Below are positions 17,938 to 25,265 of a stretch of 64,000 nt of DNA, one piece after another (the first letter of the stretch is position 1; each line of letters begins with the position of its first letter). Origin of the DNA: Lentzea atacamensis (GTDB lineage: Bacteria > Actinomycetota > Actinomycetes > Mycobacteriales > Pseudonocardiaceae); contig NZ_QLTT01000002.1 of NCBI RefSeq assembly GCF_003269295.1, positions 620,001 through 684,000 on the forward strand, given 5' to 3'. The translations under genes were made by a program, and so were the position numbers. Below the pieces are notes generated by a model. It ran no database searches, was not told the origin of the DNA, and worked only from the letters and a program-made list of their open reading frames with translations.

Positions 17938-18927
17938 CTAGTTGCCTGCTGGCGGCGTGGGCGGTTGGTTCAGCGACGGGATTTTGGCCTTGAAGGCCTT
18001 GATCATGGCGTCGCGGCCGATCGAGTTGAACTCCTTGCCCAGGGTTCGCATGATCGAGTTGGCGGTGGGGCGGTACAAGCCCGTTTTGTAGTAGCGCGCG
18101 CCTTCCACCGGGGCGATCACGCCGCCGTCCGGGGACGGCTGGCCCAGGTATTCGCCCCACTTTGTGCCGGCGGGGTCCGTGGTTACGTTGAATTCCTTGG
18201 GTTCGGCGCCTGTGTAGTTGGCGTACGGGTAGTCGTACTCGTCGGCCAGGCCGCCGATCGAGTGGCCCAGTTCGTGGATCGCGATTTGGCCCGCTTGGGC
18301 GTTGGCGCCCGAGGCGGTGGCCACCGAGCCGCCGGCGCCGCCGTACTTGGTGGTGTTGCCCAGGGCGATCACCTGGTCTGCCTGGGGGGCCAGGGCGGCG
18401 TATTCCTTCGCCTTGGTTTCGTTCACGCAGAGGAGGCGTTCGGTGTTGGCGTCTCGGCCCTGGCACCAGAAGCCCATGTCCAGGGCGGTGTCCTTGAGCA
18501 GGCCCTTGGTCGGGTCGTGGTCCACGCCGGACTCGATGGAGATGACGTTGACCTGCCAGACGTTGAAGTACGGCTTGTAGGAGGCGAACGGCTCTACGGC
18601 GGAGAGTTCGGCCCACTTGCTCTGGACGTTGGCGGTGTAGGTCGCCATGTCGTCCGAGGTGTAGCCGTCGCCCACGAAGACCAGGTCGAAGGCATCGGAC
18701 GCGTCTCGGTCGCCGTGGATTTTCGTCACTTCGGCGGCGGCGAGGAGGCGGAGGCCCGTTCTTTGCTCGGCTGGGGCCCTTGGCGTGAGGGTCTGGGTGA
18801 TGGAGCCGTCTTCGTTGAAGACCTCTCGCCACTCCATCGCCGGGGCAGCGCCACCGGCCGGCACCTGGGCGAACAGAGCCAGCGCGGTGACTGTGAGCGC
18901 CGGGAGGATCAGCCGGGAACGATGCAT
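17938..18927 (-). CDS. secreted M64-family metallopeptidase
   Basis: A 329-residue exported zinc peptidase of the IgA-peptidase M64 family. It has a Sec signal peptide (about residues 1-27, ending GGAAPA), a propeptide-like segment, and the core LVFVGDGYTSDDM typical of M64. The zinc motif is HELGH at 218-222, followed by GGLADEYDYPYANY with the third-ligand region. Two Cys residues (155, 167) may form a disulfide. The gene interrupts, in reverse orientation, an otherwise co-directional cytochrome c maturation cluster. TAGCGT stands 6 nt upstream of the ATG on its strand, suggesting leaderless transcription. Confidence 0.88.
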   Translation of the reverse strand: MHRSRLILPALTVTALALFAQVPAGGAAPAMEWREVFNEDGSITQTLTPRAPAEQRTGLRLLAAAEVTKIHGDRDASDAFDLVFVGDGYTSDDMATYTANVQSKWAELSAVEPFASYKPYFNVWQVNVISIESGVDHDPTKGLLKDTALDMGFWCQGRDANTERLLCVNETKAKEYAALAPQADQVIALGNTTKYGGAGGSVATASGANAQAGQIAIHELGHSIGGLADEYDYPYANYTGAEPKEFNVTTDPAGTKWGEYLGQPSPDGGVIAPVEGARYYKTGLYRPTANSIMRTLGKEFNSIGRDAMIKAFKAKIPSLNQPPTPPAGN

Positions 18928-18933
18928 GCGCTG

Positions 18934-18939
18934 ACGCTA
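18934..18939 (-). promoter_or_regulatory. -10 box TAGCGT for the M64 peptidase gene
   Basis: Read on the minus strand, TAGCGT lies 6 nt before the ATG at 18927 with no Shine-Dalgarno in between. Confidence 0.45.
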
Positions 18940-19054
18940 AGCAACTGTGATGTCACCCACAAGGCGGCAATCGTCGGTACTTCTGTCGCAGTTGAGCGGG
19001 GGCAGTTGGACACGGAAAGGCCATGCCGGTGGTCGCGTGATCTGGGCAACTACC

Positions 19055-19060
19055 TAGTCT
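19055..19060 (+). promoter_or_regulatory. -10 box TAGTCT for ccdA
   Basis: TAGTCT lies 7 nt upstream of GTG 19068. The menG gene has the identical hexamer at the identical distance (49682-49687), which supports a leaderless promoter. Confidence 0.5.
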
Positions 19061-19067
19061 GAGGTGT

Positions 19068-19844
19068 GTGAACCCCACCGATCTGGCGATCTCCGGGCCG
19101 TTGCTGCTGGCCACCGGGGTTGCTTTGCTCGCTGGTTTCATCTCGTTCGCTTCGCCGTGTGTGGTGCCGCTCGTACCCGGTTATCTGGCGTACCTCGCGG
19201 GGCTGGTCGGGGCTGAGGCGCCTCGGGTCGAGGCGAACGAACCGGCCGCGCAGGGGCGGTGGCGGGTGGCTGGGGCCTCGCTGCTGTTCGTGCTCGGGTT
19301 CACGGTGGTCTTCGCGTTGGCCTCGATGGCGATTCTCGGGGCGTCGGACGCGTTGTTCCTCAACGCCGATCTGTTCCAGCGGATCGGTGGTGTCGTGACG
19401 ATCCTGATGGGGCTGGTGTTCATCGGGCTCGTGCCGGCGCTGCAGAAGGACCTGCGGTTCCACGCCAAGCCCAGGGCCGGGTTGTTCGGGGCGCCGTTGC
19501 TCGGGGCGGTGTTCGCGCTCGGGTGGACGCCGTGTCTCGGGCCGACGCTGGCCGGGGTGCTCGCGGTCGCGCGCAGCACCGAGGTCGGGTCGTCCACGGT
19601 GCGCGGGGCTGTGCTGGTGCTGGCCTACTGCCTGGGGCTCGGGTTGCCGTTCGTGGTGCTCGCGCTCGGCGCGCGGTGGGCGCTGGGGGTGACCAAGTGG
19701 CTGCGCTCGCACGCTCGGCAGGTGCAGATCTTCGGTGGCGTGCTGCTGATCCTGGTCGGGATCGCGCTGGTCACCGGGCTCTGGGGTGAGTTCGTCGGGT
19801 GGCTGCGCTACTCGTTCGTCGACGTCGTGAGGCTGCCGCTCTAG
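19068..19844 (+). CDS. ccdA: CcdA, transmembrane thiol-disulfide electron carrier
   Basis: A 258-residue DsbD/CcdA family protein with six membrane helices. It moves reducing power from cytoplasmic thioredoxin across the membrane to the TlpA-like protein. The paired redox cysteines are Cys31 in SFASPCVVPLVPGYL and Cys156 in LGWTPCLGPTLAG. It opens the ccdA-resB-ccsB operon; its stop codon overlaps the resB start. Confidence 0.95.
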   Translation: MNPTDLAISGPLLLATGVALLAGFISFASPCVVPLVPGYLAYLAGLVGAEAPRVEANEPAAQGRWRVAGASLLFVLGFTVVFALASMAILGASDALFLNADLFQRIGGVVTILMGLVFIGLVPALQKDLRFHAKPRAGLFGAPLLGAVFALGWTPCLGPTLAGVLAVARSTEVGSSTVRGAVLVLAYCLGLGLPFVVLALGARWALGVTKWLRSHARQVQIFGGVLLILVGIALVTGLWGEFVGWLRYSFVDVVRLPL

Positions 19845-21361
19845 TGATCGCCTTCCTCCGCAACACGTGGCGCGGGCTCACCTCGATGAGGACCGCGCTG
19901 ACCCTGCTGTTCCTGCTCGCGCTCGCGGCCATGCCCGGTGCGTTGCTGCCCCAGCTGTCGTTGAACGCGCAGAAGGTCGACGAGTACGTCGCGCAGCACG
20001 GCTGGTGGGGGCAGTTCCTGCTCAAGCTCGGGTTCTTCGAGGTCTACGCCACGCCGTGGTTCGCGGCGATCTACCTGCTGCTGTTCACGTCCCTCGTCGG
20101 GTGCCTGCTGCCGCGCACGTGGGAGTACTTCAAGCAGATGCGCGCGAAGCCGGTGCTGACGCCGCGCAACCTCTCGCGAATGCCGCACCACGCGCAGGCC
20201 GTGCTCGACGTGACGCCGGAAGAGGCTGTGGGGCGCGCCAAGAGGGCCATGCGCGGCTGGCGGATGGACGCCGGTGAGGACACGGTCAGCGCCGAGCGCG
20301 GGTTCCTGCGGGAGACCGGCAACCTGGTCTTCCACTTCGCGCTGCTCGGGCTGCTGGTCTCGTTCGCGCTGGGCAAGATGTACAACTACGAGGGCCAGGT
20401 CATCGTCCAGGCCAACGGCGGCCAGTTCTGCAACGGCGGCATCTTCAACTACGACCAGTTCCGGCCCGGCCTGCGGGTCGACGGCACCGACCTCACGCCG
20501 TTCTGCGTCGAGATCGGCAAGTTCTCCGCCGAGTACCTCGAGAACGGCCAGCCCGTCGACTACCAGGCGGACATCCGCTACCAGTCGGGCGAGGACCTCA
20601 CCACGAACACGTGGCGGCCCTACACCCTGCAGGTCAACCATCCGCTGCGCACCAGCGGCGACCGGCTCTACCTGCTCGGCCACGGGTACACGCCGACGTT
20701 CACGGTGACGTTCCCCAACGGCGAGAAGCGCACGCAGGGCATCCAGTGGCTGCCGTCGGACCAGCTCACGCTGGCCTCCGAGGGTGCGACGAAGTTCGAC
20801 CCGCCCGGCGTGACGGACTCCGAGCAGCGGCGCAAGAACCAGATCGCGGTCACGGGGCTGCTCGCGCCGACGCCGTTGCTGCACGGCAGCATCCTGAACT
20901 CGAAGTTCCCCGCGCTGAACAACCCGATGGTCGCGGTCGACGTGTACCGCGGTGACCTCGGCGTGGACGACGGCCGCGGCCAGTCGATCTTCTCGATCGA
21001 CATGAAGATGGTCGAGCAGGGCCGGTTGCACAAGGTCGCGCGCAAGAACCTCGCGCTGGGTGAGGAAATCGCGCTCGACGACGGCACCAAGGTGCGGTTC
21101 GACTCTGTGAACGACTGGGTGTCGTTGCAGGTCTCGCACGACCCGACCCAGGGGTACGTGCTGGTGTTCGCCATCCTGATCATCCTCGGCCTCGGGGTCT
21201 CGCTGACCGTCAAGCGCCGGCGGGTGTGGGTGCGTGCGACCCCTCAGGACGACGGGCGTACGTTGGTCGAGGTCGGTGGGCTTGCCCGCACTGACCAGGC
21301 AGGATACGGCGAGGAGTTCACGCGGCTCGCCCGCGCGGTCTTGAACGAGGAGAAGTCCTGA
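19844..21361 (+). CDS. resB: ResB, cytochrome c synthetase subunit
   Basis: A 505-residue membrane protein that with CcsB forms the System II heme-export and apocytochrome ligation complex. The GTG start at 19844 overlaps the ccdA stop (TAGTG) and gives the usual N-terminus IAFLRNTWRGLTSMRTALTLLFLLALAA. Helices lie near residues 10-35, 70-90, 165-185 and 440-460, with a large extracytoplasmic domain between the last two. WRGLTSMRTAL and GLLVSFALGKM are family features. The last gene of the operon starts at its stop (TGATG). Confidence 0.94.
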   Translation: MIAFLRNTWRGLTSMRTALTLLFLLALAAMPGALLPQLSLNAQKVDEYVAQHGWWGQFLLKLGFFEVYATPWFAAIYLLLFTSLVGCLLPRTWEYFKQMRAKPVLTPRNLSRMPHHAQAVLDVTPEEAVGRAKRAMRGWRMDAGEDTVSAERGFLRETGNLVFHFALLGLLVSFALGKMYNYEGQVIVQANGGQFCNGGIFNYDQFRPGLRVDGTDLTPFCVEIGKFSAEYLENGQPVDYQADIRYQSGEDLTTNTWRPYTLQVNHPLRTSGDRLYLLGHGYTPTFTVTFPNGEKRTQGIQWLPSDQLTLASEGATKFDPPGVTDSEQRRKNQIAVTGLLAPTPLLHGSILNSKFPALNNPMVAVDVYRGDLGVDDGRGQSIFSIDMKMVEQGRLHKVARKNLALGEEIALDDGTKVRFDSVNDWVSLQVSHDPTQGYVLVFAILIILGLGVSLTVKRRRVWVRATPQDDGRTLVEVGGLARTDQAGYGEEFTRLARAVLNEEKS

Positions 21362-22284
21362 TGCCGGTCAACGAGACCCTCGCGACCTACAGCGACTGGC
21401 TGTACCGCAGCGCGCTGGGCGTCTACCTCTTCGCGGTTCTGCTGTACGCGGTCGAGCAGGCGTTCGCGCGTGCCCCGCGCAAGGCCGAAGCGCTGGTGGG
21501 CGCGGGTGCGCCGGTGCCAGGGCTGGTCGAACCGCAGGTCAGGACCGAGCTGAGCAAGCCGGAGCGCATCGGCCGCATGGGTGCCGCGCTGACCGTCCTC
21601 GGCGCGCTGCTGCACCTGGGCTCGCTGGTGATGCGCGGTCTCTCCGCCGGGCGTGCGCCCTGGGGCAACATGTACGAGTACATGTCGCTGCTGTGCCTCG
21701 CCGCGGTCGTGACGTGGCTCGTGCTGATGGTGAAGTTCCCGATCCGCCGCCTCGGCGCGTTCGTGCTGACGCCGATCCTGGTCCTGCTGTTCCTCGGCGG
21801 CACCGTCCTCTACGCCGAGTCCGCGCCCGTCCAGCCGGCGCTGCGGTCGTACTGGCTGGTGATTCACGTCTCGGTGATCTCGATCTCGTCCGGCGTGCTG
21901 CTGATCCCCGGTGTGACGTCGATCCTCTACCTGCTCAAGGCGAGCAGGCCCGACCGCTTCCCGAAGCTGCCGTCCGCCGACGTGCTCGACCGGATGTCCT
22001 ACCGCACCACCGTGCTCGCGTTCCCGCTGTTCACCGCGGGCATCATCTGCGGCGCGATCTGGGCGGAAGCCGCGTGGGGCCGGTTCTGGGGCTGGGACCC
22101 CAAGGAGACCGTGGCGTTCGTCTCGTGGGTCGTCTACGCGGCGTATCTGCACGCACGGGCGACGGCCGGTTGGCGTGGCCGTGGGGCCGCTTGGATCAAC
22201 GTCGTGGGCTTCGCGCTGAACGTGTTCAACCTGTTCTTCATCAACTTGGTCACCAGCGGGTTGCATTCGTACGCGGGTCTCTAA
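21361..22284 (+). CDS. ccsB: CcsB/CcsA, heme-handling subunit of cytochrome c synthetase
   Basis: A 307-residue polytopic membrane protein. The tryptophan-rich heme-binding WWD-type motif WGRFWGWDPKETVAFVSW is clear, with flanking conserved histidines (VIHVSVIS and AAYLHARAT). It has about eight helices. It acts with ResB to deliver heme to apocytochrome c. The ATG overlaps the resB stop by one base. A hairpin-forming stretch follows the stop codon. Confidence 0.95.
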   Translation: MPVNETLATYSDWLYRSALGVYLFAVLLYAVEQAFARAPRKAEALVGAGAPVPGLVEPQVRTELSKPERIGRMGAALTVLGALLHLGSLVMRGLSAGRAPWGNMYEYMSLLCLAAVVTWLVLMVKFPIRRLGAFVLTPILVLLFLGGTVLYAESAPVQPALRSYWLVIHVSVISISSGVLLIPGVTSILYLLKASRPDRFPKLPSADVLDRMSYRTTVLAFPLFTAGIICGAIWAEAAWGRFWGWDPKETVAFVSWVVYAAYLHARATAGWRGRGAAWINVVGFALNVFNLFFINLVTSGLHSYAGL

Positions 22285-22293
22285 CGAGTTAAG

Positions 22294-22344
22294 CCCCCAG
22301 GTCGATGGAACCGGCGTCGGTTGCGTACCGTCGCAACCTGGGGG
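22294..22344 (+). other. complex hairpin in the ccsB-minD intergenic region
   Basis: CCCCCAGGT (22294-22302) is complementary to ACCTGGGGG (22336-22344), while GGTTGCG (22319-22325) is complementary to CGCAACC (22332-22338). The two helices share bases 22336-22338, so they partly exclude each other. It may be the ccsB terminator or a 5' leader element of the ATPase gene at 22388. Confidence 0.5.
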
Positions 22345-22387
22345 TCGGGGAGGTCTCGATCCTCCTTGCTCAGGGAGGGCCACAGCG

Positions 22388-23710
22388 GTGAACTGGCAAC
22401 CACCGGGTGAGGAACAGGGCACAAGCCCGCAGCACGTCGACTCGCAGACGGCCTACCTCGACCCGCAGCAGTCCGGTCCGCAGCACGTCAGCGGCGGTCA
22501 ATCGGGTCCGTACAACCTCGGCGGCCCCCAAGCGGTGGACCCGTACCAGGTCCCCGGCAACGCGTCCGGCCCCTATCAGGTGCCCGGCAACGCCTCTGGT
22601 CCCTACCAGGTGCCCGGTTCGCAGTCCGGCGCGTACGCCGTGGACGGCTCTGGTCCGTACCAGGTGGGCGGCGGCCAATCGGGTGCTCATCAGATCGGTC
22701 CCGGGCAGTCCGGACCCCACAACACAGCCCAGTACGGCCAGTTCGCCGGGGCGCAGTACCCGAACAACTTCCCGCAGCAGCCTTATCGCTCGCAGGCGCA
22801 GGAAGTCTCGTCGCAGCAGCTGATCAAGAAGGAGAAGCGCCCGCCGGCGTCCGGCTGGCGCAAGTCGCTGCACGCGGTGACCGGTGGCGTGCTCAACCTC
22901 GGGGAGAGCCCTGCCGACATCCGGCGCCGTGAGCTGATCGCGCGGATCAACCAGCCGCTGCGCGGGTGCTACAAGATCGCGATGCTGTCGCTCAAGGGCG
23001 GCGTCGGCAAGACCACCACGACGACCACGCTGGGCTCGACGTTCTCGTCGCTGCGCGGTGACCGCGTGATCGCGGTCGACGCGAACCCCGACCGCGGCAC
23101 GCTGGCGTTGAAGATCCCGCGGGAGACCACGGCGACCGTGCGGCACCTGCTGCGCGACGCGTCGCGGATCACTCGGTACAGCGACGTCCGCGCCTACACC
23201 TCGCAGTCGCCCGCGCGCCTCGAGGTGCTGGCGTCCGAGCAGGACCCCGCGGTGTCGGAGGCGTTCAGCGAGGACGACTACCGGCGCACGGTGGCGTTGC
23301 TCGAGCACTTCTACAACATCGTGCTCACCGACTGCGGCACCGGCCTGATGCACTCCGCGATGAAGGGCGTGCTGGACGAGGCCGACCAGCTGGTGCTGGT
23401 GTCGTCCGGCTCGGTCGACGGCGCGCAGACGTCGGCGGCGACGCTCGACTGGCTGGAGGCGCACGGCTACCGCGACCTGGTCGCGAAGTCCGTGTGCGTG
23501 ATCAATTCGGTGCGCCCGAAGTCGGGCAAGGTCGACCTCGACAAGCTCGCCGCGCACTTCCAGCAGCGGTGCCGCGCCGTGGTCCGCCTGCCGTTCGACG
23601 AGCACCTCGAAGAGGGCGCGGAGATCGCGCTGGACCGGCTCGCGCCGGAGACCCGGCTCGCGTTGCTGGAACTCGGGGCCGTGGTGGCCGACGACTTCCC
23701 CAACACCTGA
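22388..23710 (+). CDS. MinD/ParA-type ATPase with repetitive N-terminus (EspI-like)
   Basis: A 440-residue protein. Residues 1-140 are low-complexity with repeats of SGPYQVPG/NA type; residues about 195-435 form a deviant Walker ATPase (SLKGGVGKTTT at 202-211, IAVDANPDRGTLA, VLTDCGTG). The layout, a Pro/Gln/Gly-rich head plus MinD-like domain, matches EspI (Rv3876) and the protein next to CcsA in M. tuberculosis (Rv0530), both recalled from memory. Such ATPases modulate type VII secretion or localise complexes. GTG 22388 has GGGAGG 9 nt upstream. A strong bidirectional terminator follows. Confidence 0.82.
   Translation: MNWQPPGEEQGTSPQHVDSQTAYLDPQQSGPQHVSGGQSGPYNLGGPQAVDPYQVPGNASGPYQVPGNASGPYQVPGSQSGAYAVDGSGPYQVGGGQSGAHQIGPGQSGPHNTAQYGQFAGAQYPNNFPQQPYRSQAQEVSSQQLIKKEKRPPASGWRKSLHAVTGGVLNLGESPADIRRRELIARINQPLRGCYKIAMLSLKGGVGKTTTTTTLGSTFSSLRGDRVIAVDANPDRGTLALKIPRETTATVRHLLRDASRITRYSDVRAYTSQSPARLEVLASEQDPAVSEAFSEDDYRRTVALLEHFYNIVLTDCGTGLMHSAMKGVLDEADQLVLVSSGSVDGAQTSAATLDWLEAHGYRDLVAKSVCVINSVRPKSGKVDLDKLAAHFQQRCRAVVRLPFDEHLEEGAEIALDRLAPETRLALLELGAVVADDFPNT
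22532..22726 (+). repeat. degenerate coding repeats (YQVPG units)
   Basis: This part encodes residues 49-113 of the ATPase as successive degenerate units of about 10 residues (DPYQVPGNAS, GPYQVPGNAS, GPYQVPGSQS, GAYAVDG, GPYQVGGGQS and so on). The first three are nearly identical, indicating recent slippage or unequal crossing-over. Confidence 0.75.
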
Positions 23711-23732
23711 CCGGGCAAGTTCTCACTCGGCG

Positions 23733-23762
23733 AAAGGGGCCCCGCGGGTTGGGGCCCCTTTT
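23733..23762. terminator. bidirectional terminator
   Basis: AAAGGGGCCCC (23733-23743) and GGGGCCCCTTT (23751-23761) form an 11-bp stem with a 7-nt loop and a T-run. It lies between the convergent ATPase gene and the small gene at 23767. Confidence 0.9.
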
Positions 23763-23766
23763 CCGT

Positions 23767-23958
23767 TCACTCGTCGCGTTTGCGCTGCTCGTCGAGCTTG
23801 CGCAGGAACTCCGGGTCGTCGTCAGGCGCGATCACCTTGCGGCCCGGGGTGTACTCCGAATGCTGTGGGGCGAACGCTCGCCACACGAGCACAGCCACGG
23901 TGAGCGCACCGATCACCGCCAGCAGGTAGATCATCTGGTCGCCACCTCCCTTTGCCAC
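23767..23958 (-). CDS. small single-helix membrane protein, 63 aa
   Basis: It encodes one N-terminal membrane helix (MIYLLAVIGALTVAVLVWRAF) and a charged cytoplasmic tail ending PEFLRKLDEQRKRDE. An internal ATG at 23934 would place the helix at the very N-terminus and may be the real start: GGAGG lies about 5-6 nt upstream of it. I do not recognise the family. It lies just downstream of bldC on the same strand (33 nt gap), so it may be expressed with it. Confidence 0.6.
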   Translation of the reverse strand: MAKGGGDQMIYLLAVIGALTVAVLVWRAFAPQHSEYTPGRKVIAPDDDPEFLRKLDEQRKRDE

Positions 23959-23991
23959 GAGATTACCCGCGGCACAGGGATTACTACGGTT

Positions 23992-24198
23992 TCAGTGCCG
24001 AACGGGTTCAGTCGCCTCGGTCGTGAGCTCCGACAGCAGAGCCTTCACCTCGGTCTCACGGAACCTGCGGTGTCCTCCAGGCGTGCGAATCGAGCCGATG
24101 CGACCTGCGGTGGCCCATCGGGTCACGGTCTTCGGGTCGACCCGGAACAGATTGGCGACTTCCCCGGGCGTCAACAGGCGCTCAGTGGCTGCAGTCAC
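23992..24198 (-). CDS. bldC: BldC-family MerR-like DNA-binding regulator
   Basis: A 68-residue protein consisting of one winged-helix-turn-helix: LLTPGEVANLFRVDPKTVTRWA, then GRIGSIRTPGGHRRFRETEVKALL. This is nearly the Streptomyces BldC sequence as I remember it (LLTPAEVATMFRVDPKTVTRWAK, GGHRRYREAEV). BldC binds direct repeats cooperatively and delays differentiation in Streptomyces. The GTG at 24198 has AGGAGG (24203-24208, as its complement on the plus strand) 4 nt upstream. A perfect inverted repeat at 24211-24232 sits directly before the ribosome-binding site. Confidence 0.93.
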   Translation of the reverse strand: MTAATERLLTPGEVANLFRVDPKTVTRWATAGRIGSIRTPGGHRRFRETEVKALLSELTTEATEPVRH

Positions 24199-24210
24199 GC
24201 GTCCTCCTCA

Positions 24211-24232
24211 GATCAGACGTTCAGGTCTGATC
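24211..24232. promoter_or_regulatory. inverted repeat upstream of bldC
   Basis: GATCAGAC (24211-24218) and GTCTGATC (24225-24232) are a perfect 8-bp inverted repeat with 6-nt spacing. It lies in the bldC leader, 2 nt beyond the Shine-Dalgarno stretch. It could be an operator or an RNA hairpin affecting translation. Confidence 0.45.
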
Positions 24233-24487
24233 GTGGCATCTCACCCTTCGGGTACTCGAACGCTTGTTTTTTGGTAAAGAGGTAGTAAGGGACGACCGGG
24301 GCGAACCGGACATGTGCTGTGCCCGTGGCCGCTGCTCCGCAGACGACGGCGGGTTCGCCAGGAAGTCGGTCGTCCGGCCACCGCTTCGCCGCAGATTGAG
24401 CTTCGCCGAATCCGCGACGAAGGGGCGACCGGACGACCGGCGCGAACTCGCGAACGGCACAGAAGGTCCCCGCGTGCGGGCAGGGCA

Positions 24488-24493
24488 TAGGGT
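24488..24493 (+). promoter_or_regulatory. -10 box TAGGGT for the Lrp/AsnC gene
   Basis: TAGGGT lies 7 nt before GTG 24501, which helps to choose that start over the more distal in-frame starts. Confidence 0.45.
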
Positions 24494-24500
24494 GTCGCGG

Positions 24501-24965
24501 GTGGATGCTCTTGATCGCCAGATCATCGCCGCACTGCGTGCCAACGGCCGGGCCACGTACGCCGATCTCGGCAGGCAGGTCGGCCTGTCCGCCTCCGCCG
24601 TGCACGAACGGGTCGGCAAGCTCGAGTCCAGCGGCGTGATCGTCGGGTATCACGCGGTCGTCGACCCCAGCGCGGTCGGCCTGGGCGTGACCGCGTTGAT
24701 CGGCATCCACCCCACCGACATCGCGGACGACAACGAGGTCGCGGACGCGCTGAGCGAGCTCGTCGAGGTCGAGTCCTGCTACCGGGTGGCGGGCGACGAG
24801 TCGTTCATCGTGAAGGTCCGCGTGGCCACGGTGGACGACCTGGAGCGCTCTCTCGGGCGGCTGCGGCGCATCCCCGGCGTTGCCCGTACGCGCACGACCG
24901 TGGTGCTGTCCACGCGCTTCGAGGGGCGGCCGAACACCGGTGACGAGGAGAGCGACGTAACCTGA
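24501..24965 (+). CDS. Lrp/AsnC family transcriptional regulator
   Basis: A 154-residue regulator with an N-terminal helix-turn-helix (DALDRQIIAALRANGRATYADLGRQVGLS, SASAVHERVGKLESSGVI) and a C-terminal RAM ligand-binding domain (VGLGVTALIGIH to RTRTTVVLSTRFEG). Such proteins sense amino acids and form octamers. The ligand is not readable. The start GTG 24501 is chosen because the canonical family N-terminus begins there and a -10 box lies 7 nt upstream. The Cds1-like cysteine enzyme two genes downstream is a possible target. Confidence 0.88.
   Translation: MDALDRQIIAALRANGRATYADLGRQVGLSASAVHERVGKLESSGVIVGYHAVVDPSAVGLGVTALIGIHPTDIADDNEVADALSELVEVESCYRVAGDESFIVKVRVATVDDLERSLGRLRRIPGVARTRTTVVLSTRFEGRPNTGDEESDVT
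24958..24963 (+). promoter_or_regulatory. -10 box TAACCT, probable leaderless start
   Basis: TAACCT lies 6 nt before GTG 24970 and overlaps the end of the upstream gene. Confidence 0.4.
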
Positions 24966-24969
24966 ACGG

Positions 24970-25239
24970 GTGCTCGCTCGAGATGTGACGCTCTACGTCC
25001 TCGCCCGGCTCGGTCTCGTCGCGGTGGTGACGGGCGCGCTCATGCTGTTCAACGTTCCACTGCTTCCCGCGCTGGCCGTCGGCGTGGTGGTGGCGCTGCC
25101 TGCCTCGTTGTTCATCTTCAAGGGCCTGCGGCAGCGCGTGGCGGTCGGTCTGAACGAGCGCCAGGCGGTACGTCAGGCGGAGCGGGACAAGCTGCGCGCC
25201 GAGCTGCGTGGTGACGAAGGTCCTCTCACCCAGGCATAG
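24970..25239 (+). CDS. DUF4229 membrane protein
   Basis: An 89-residue protein with two membrane helices (about residues 7-25 and 29-48; [18 protein letters not shown] and [20 protein letters not shown]) and a charged helical tail ([28 protein letters not shown]). This layout matches DUF4229, a family found in actinobacteria next to menaquinone genes. In mycobacteria the homologue lies near menA, consistent with this neighbourhood. The function is not known. Confidence 0.75.
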   Translation: MLARDVTLYVLARLGLVAVVTGALMLFNVPLLPALAVGVVVALPASLFIFKGLRQRVAVGLNERQAVRQAERDKLRAELRGDEGPLTQA

Positions 25240-25253
25240 GACCTCTGCGCGGT

Positions 25254-25259
25254 TATCGT
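25254..25259 (+). promoter_or_regulatory. -10 box TATCGT, probable leaderless start
   Basis: TATCGT is 6 nt upstream of GTG 25266, with no ribosome-binding site between them. Confidence 0.45.
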
Positions 25260-25265
25260 GCCGCT

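Larger units (their letters stand above)
24199..24500. other. 302-bp divergent regulatory region, bldC to lrp-like gene
   Basis: No gene is supported here, although one plus-strand frame happens to be open; its composition is Arg/Gly noise without homology to the regulator that follows. It holds an 8-bp inverted repeat at 24211-24232, an AT-rich patch near 24265-24290 that is the best place for a bldC promoter, a distant inverted repeat (24367-24377 with 24429-24439, 11 bp perfect), and the -10 box for the downstream gene. Confidence 0.6.

Noticed and set aside
17640-17993. 117-codon frame overlapping the TlpA-like gene and its terminator
   Set aside because: It runs through the bidirectional terminator in a different frame from the well-supported lipoprotein.
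24264-24500. 79-codon N-terminal extension of the Lrp/AsnC protein
   Set aside because: No family member has it; the family N-terminus starts at 24501, preceded by a -10 box.
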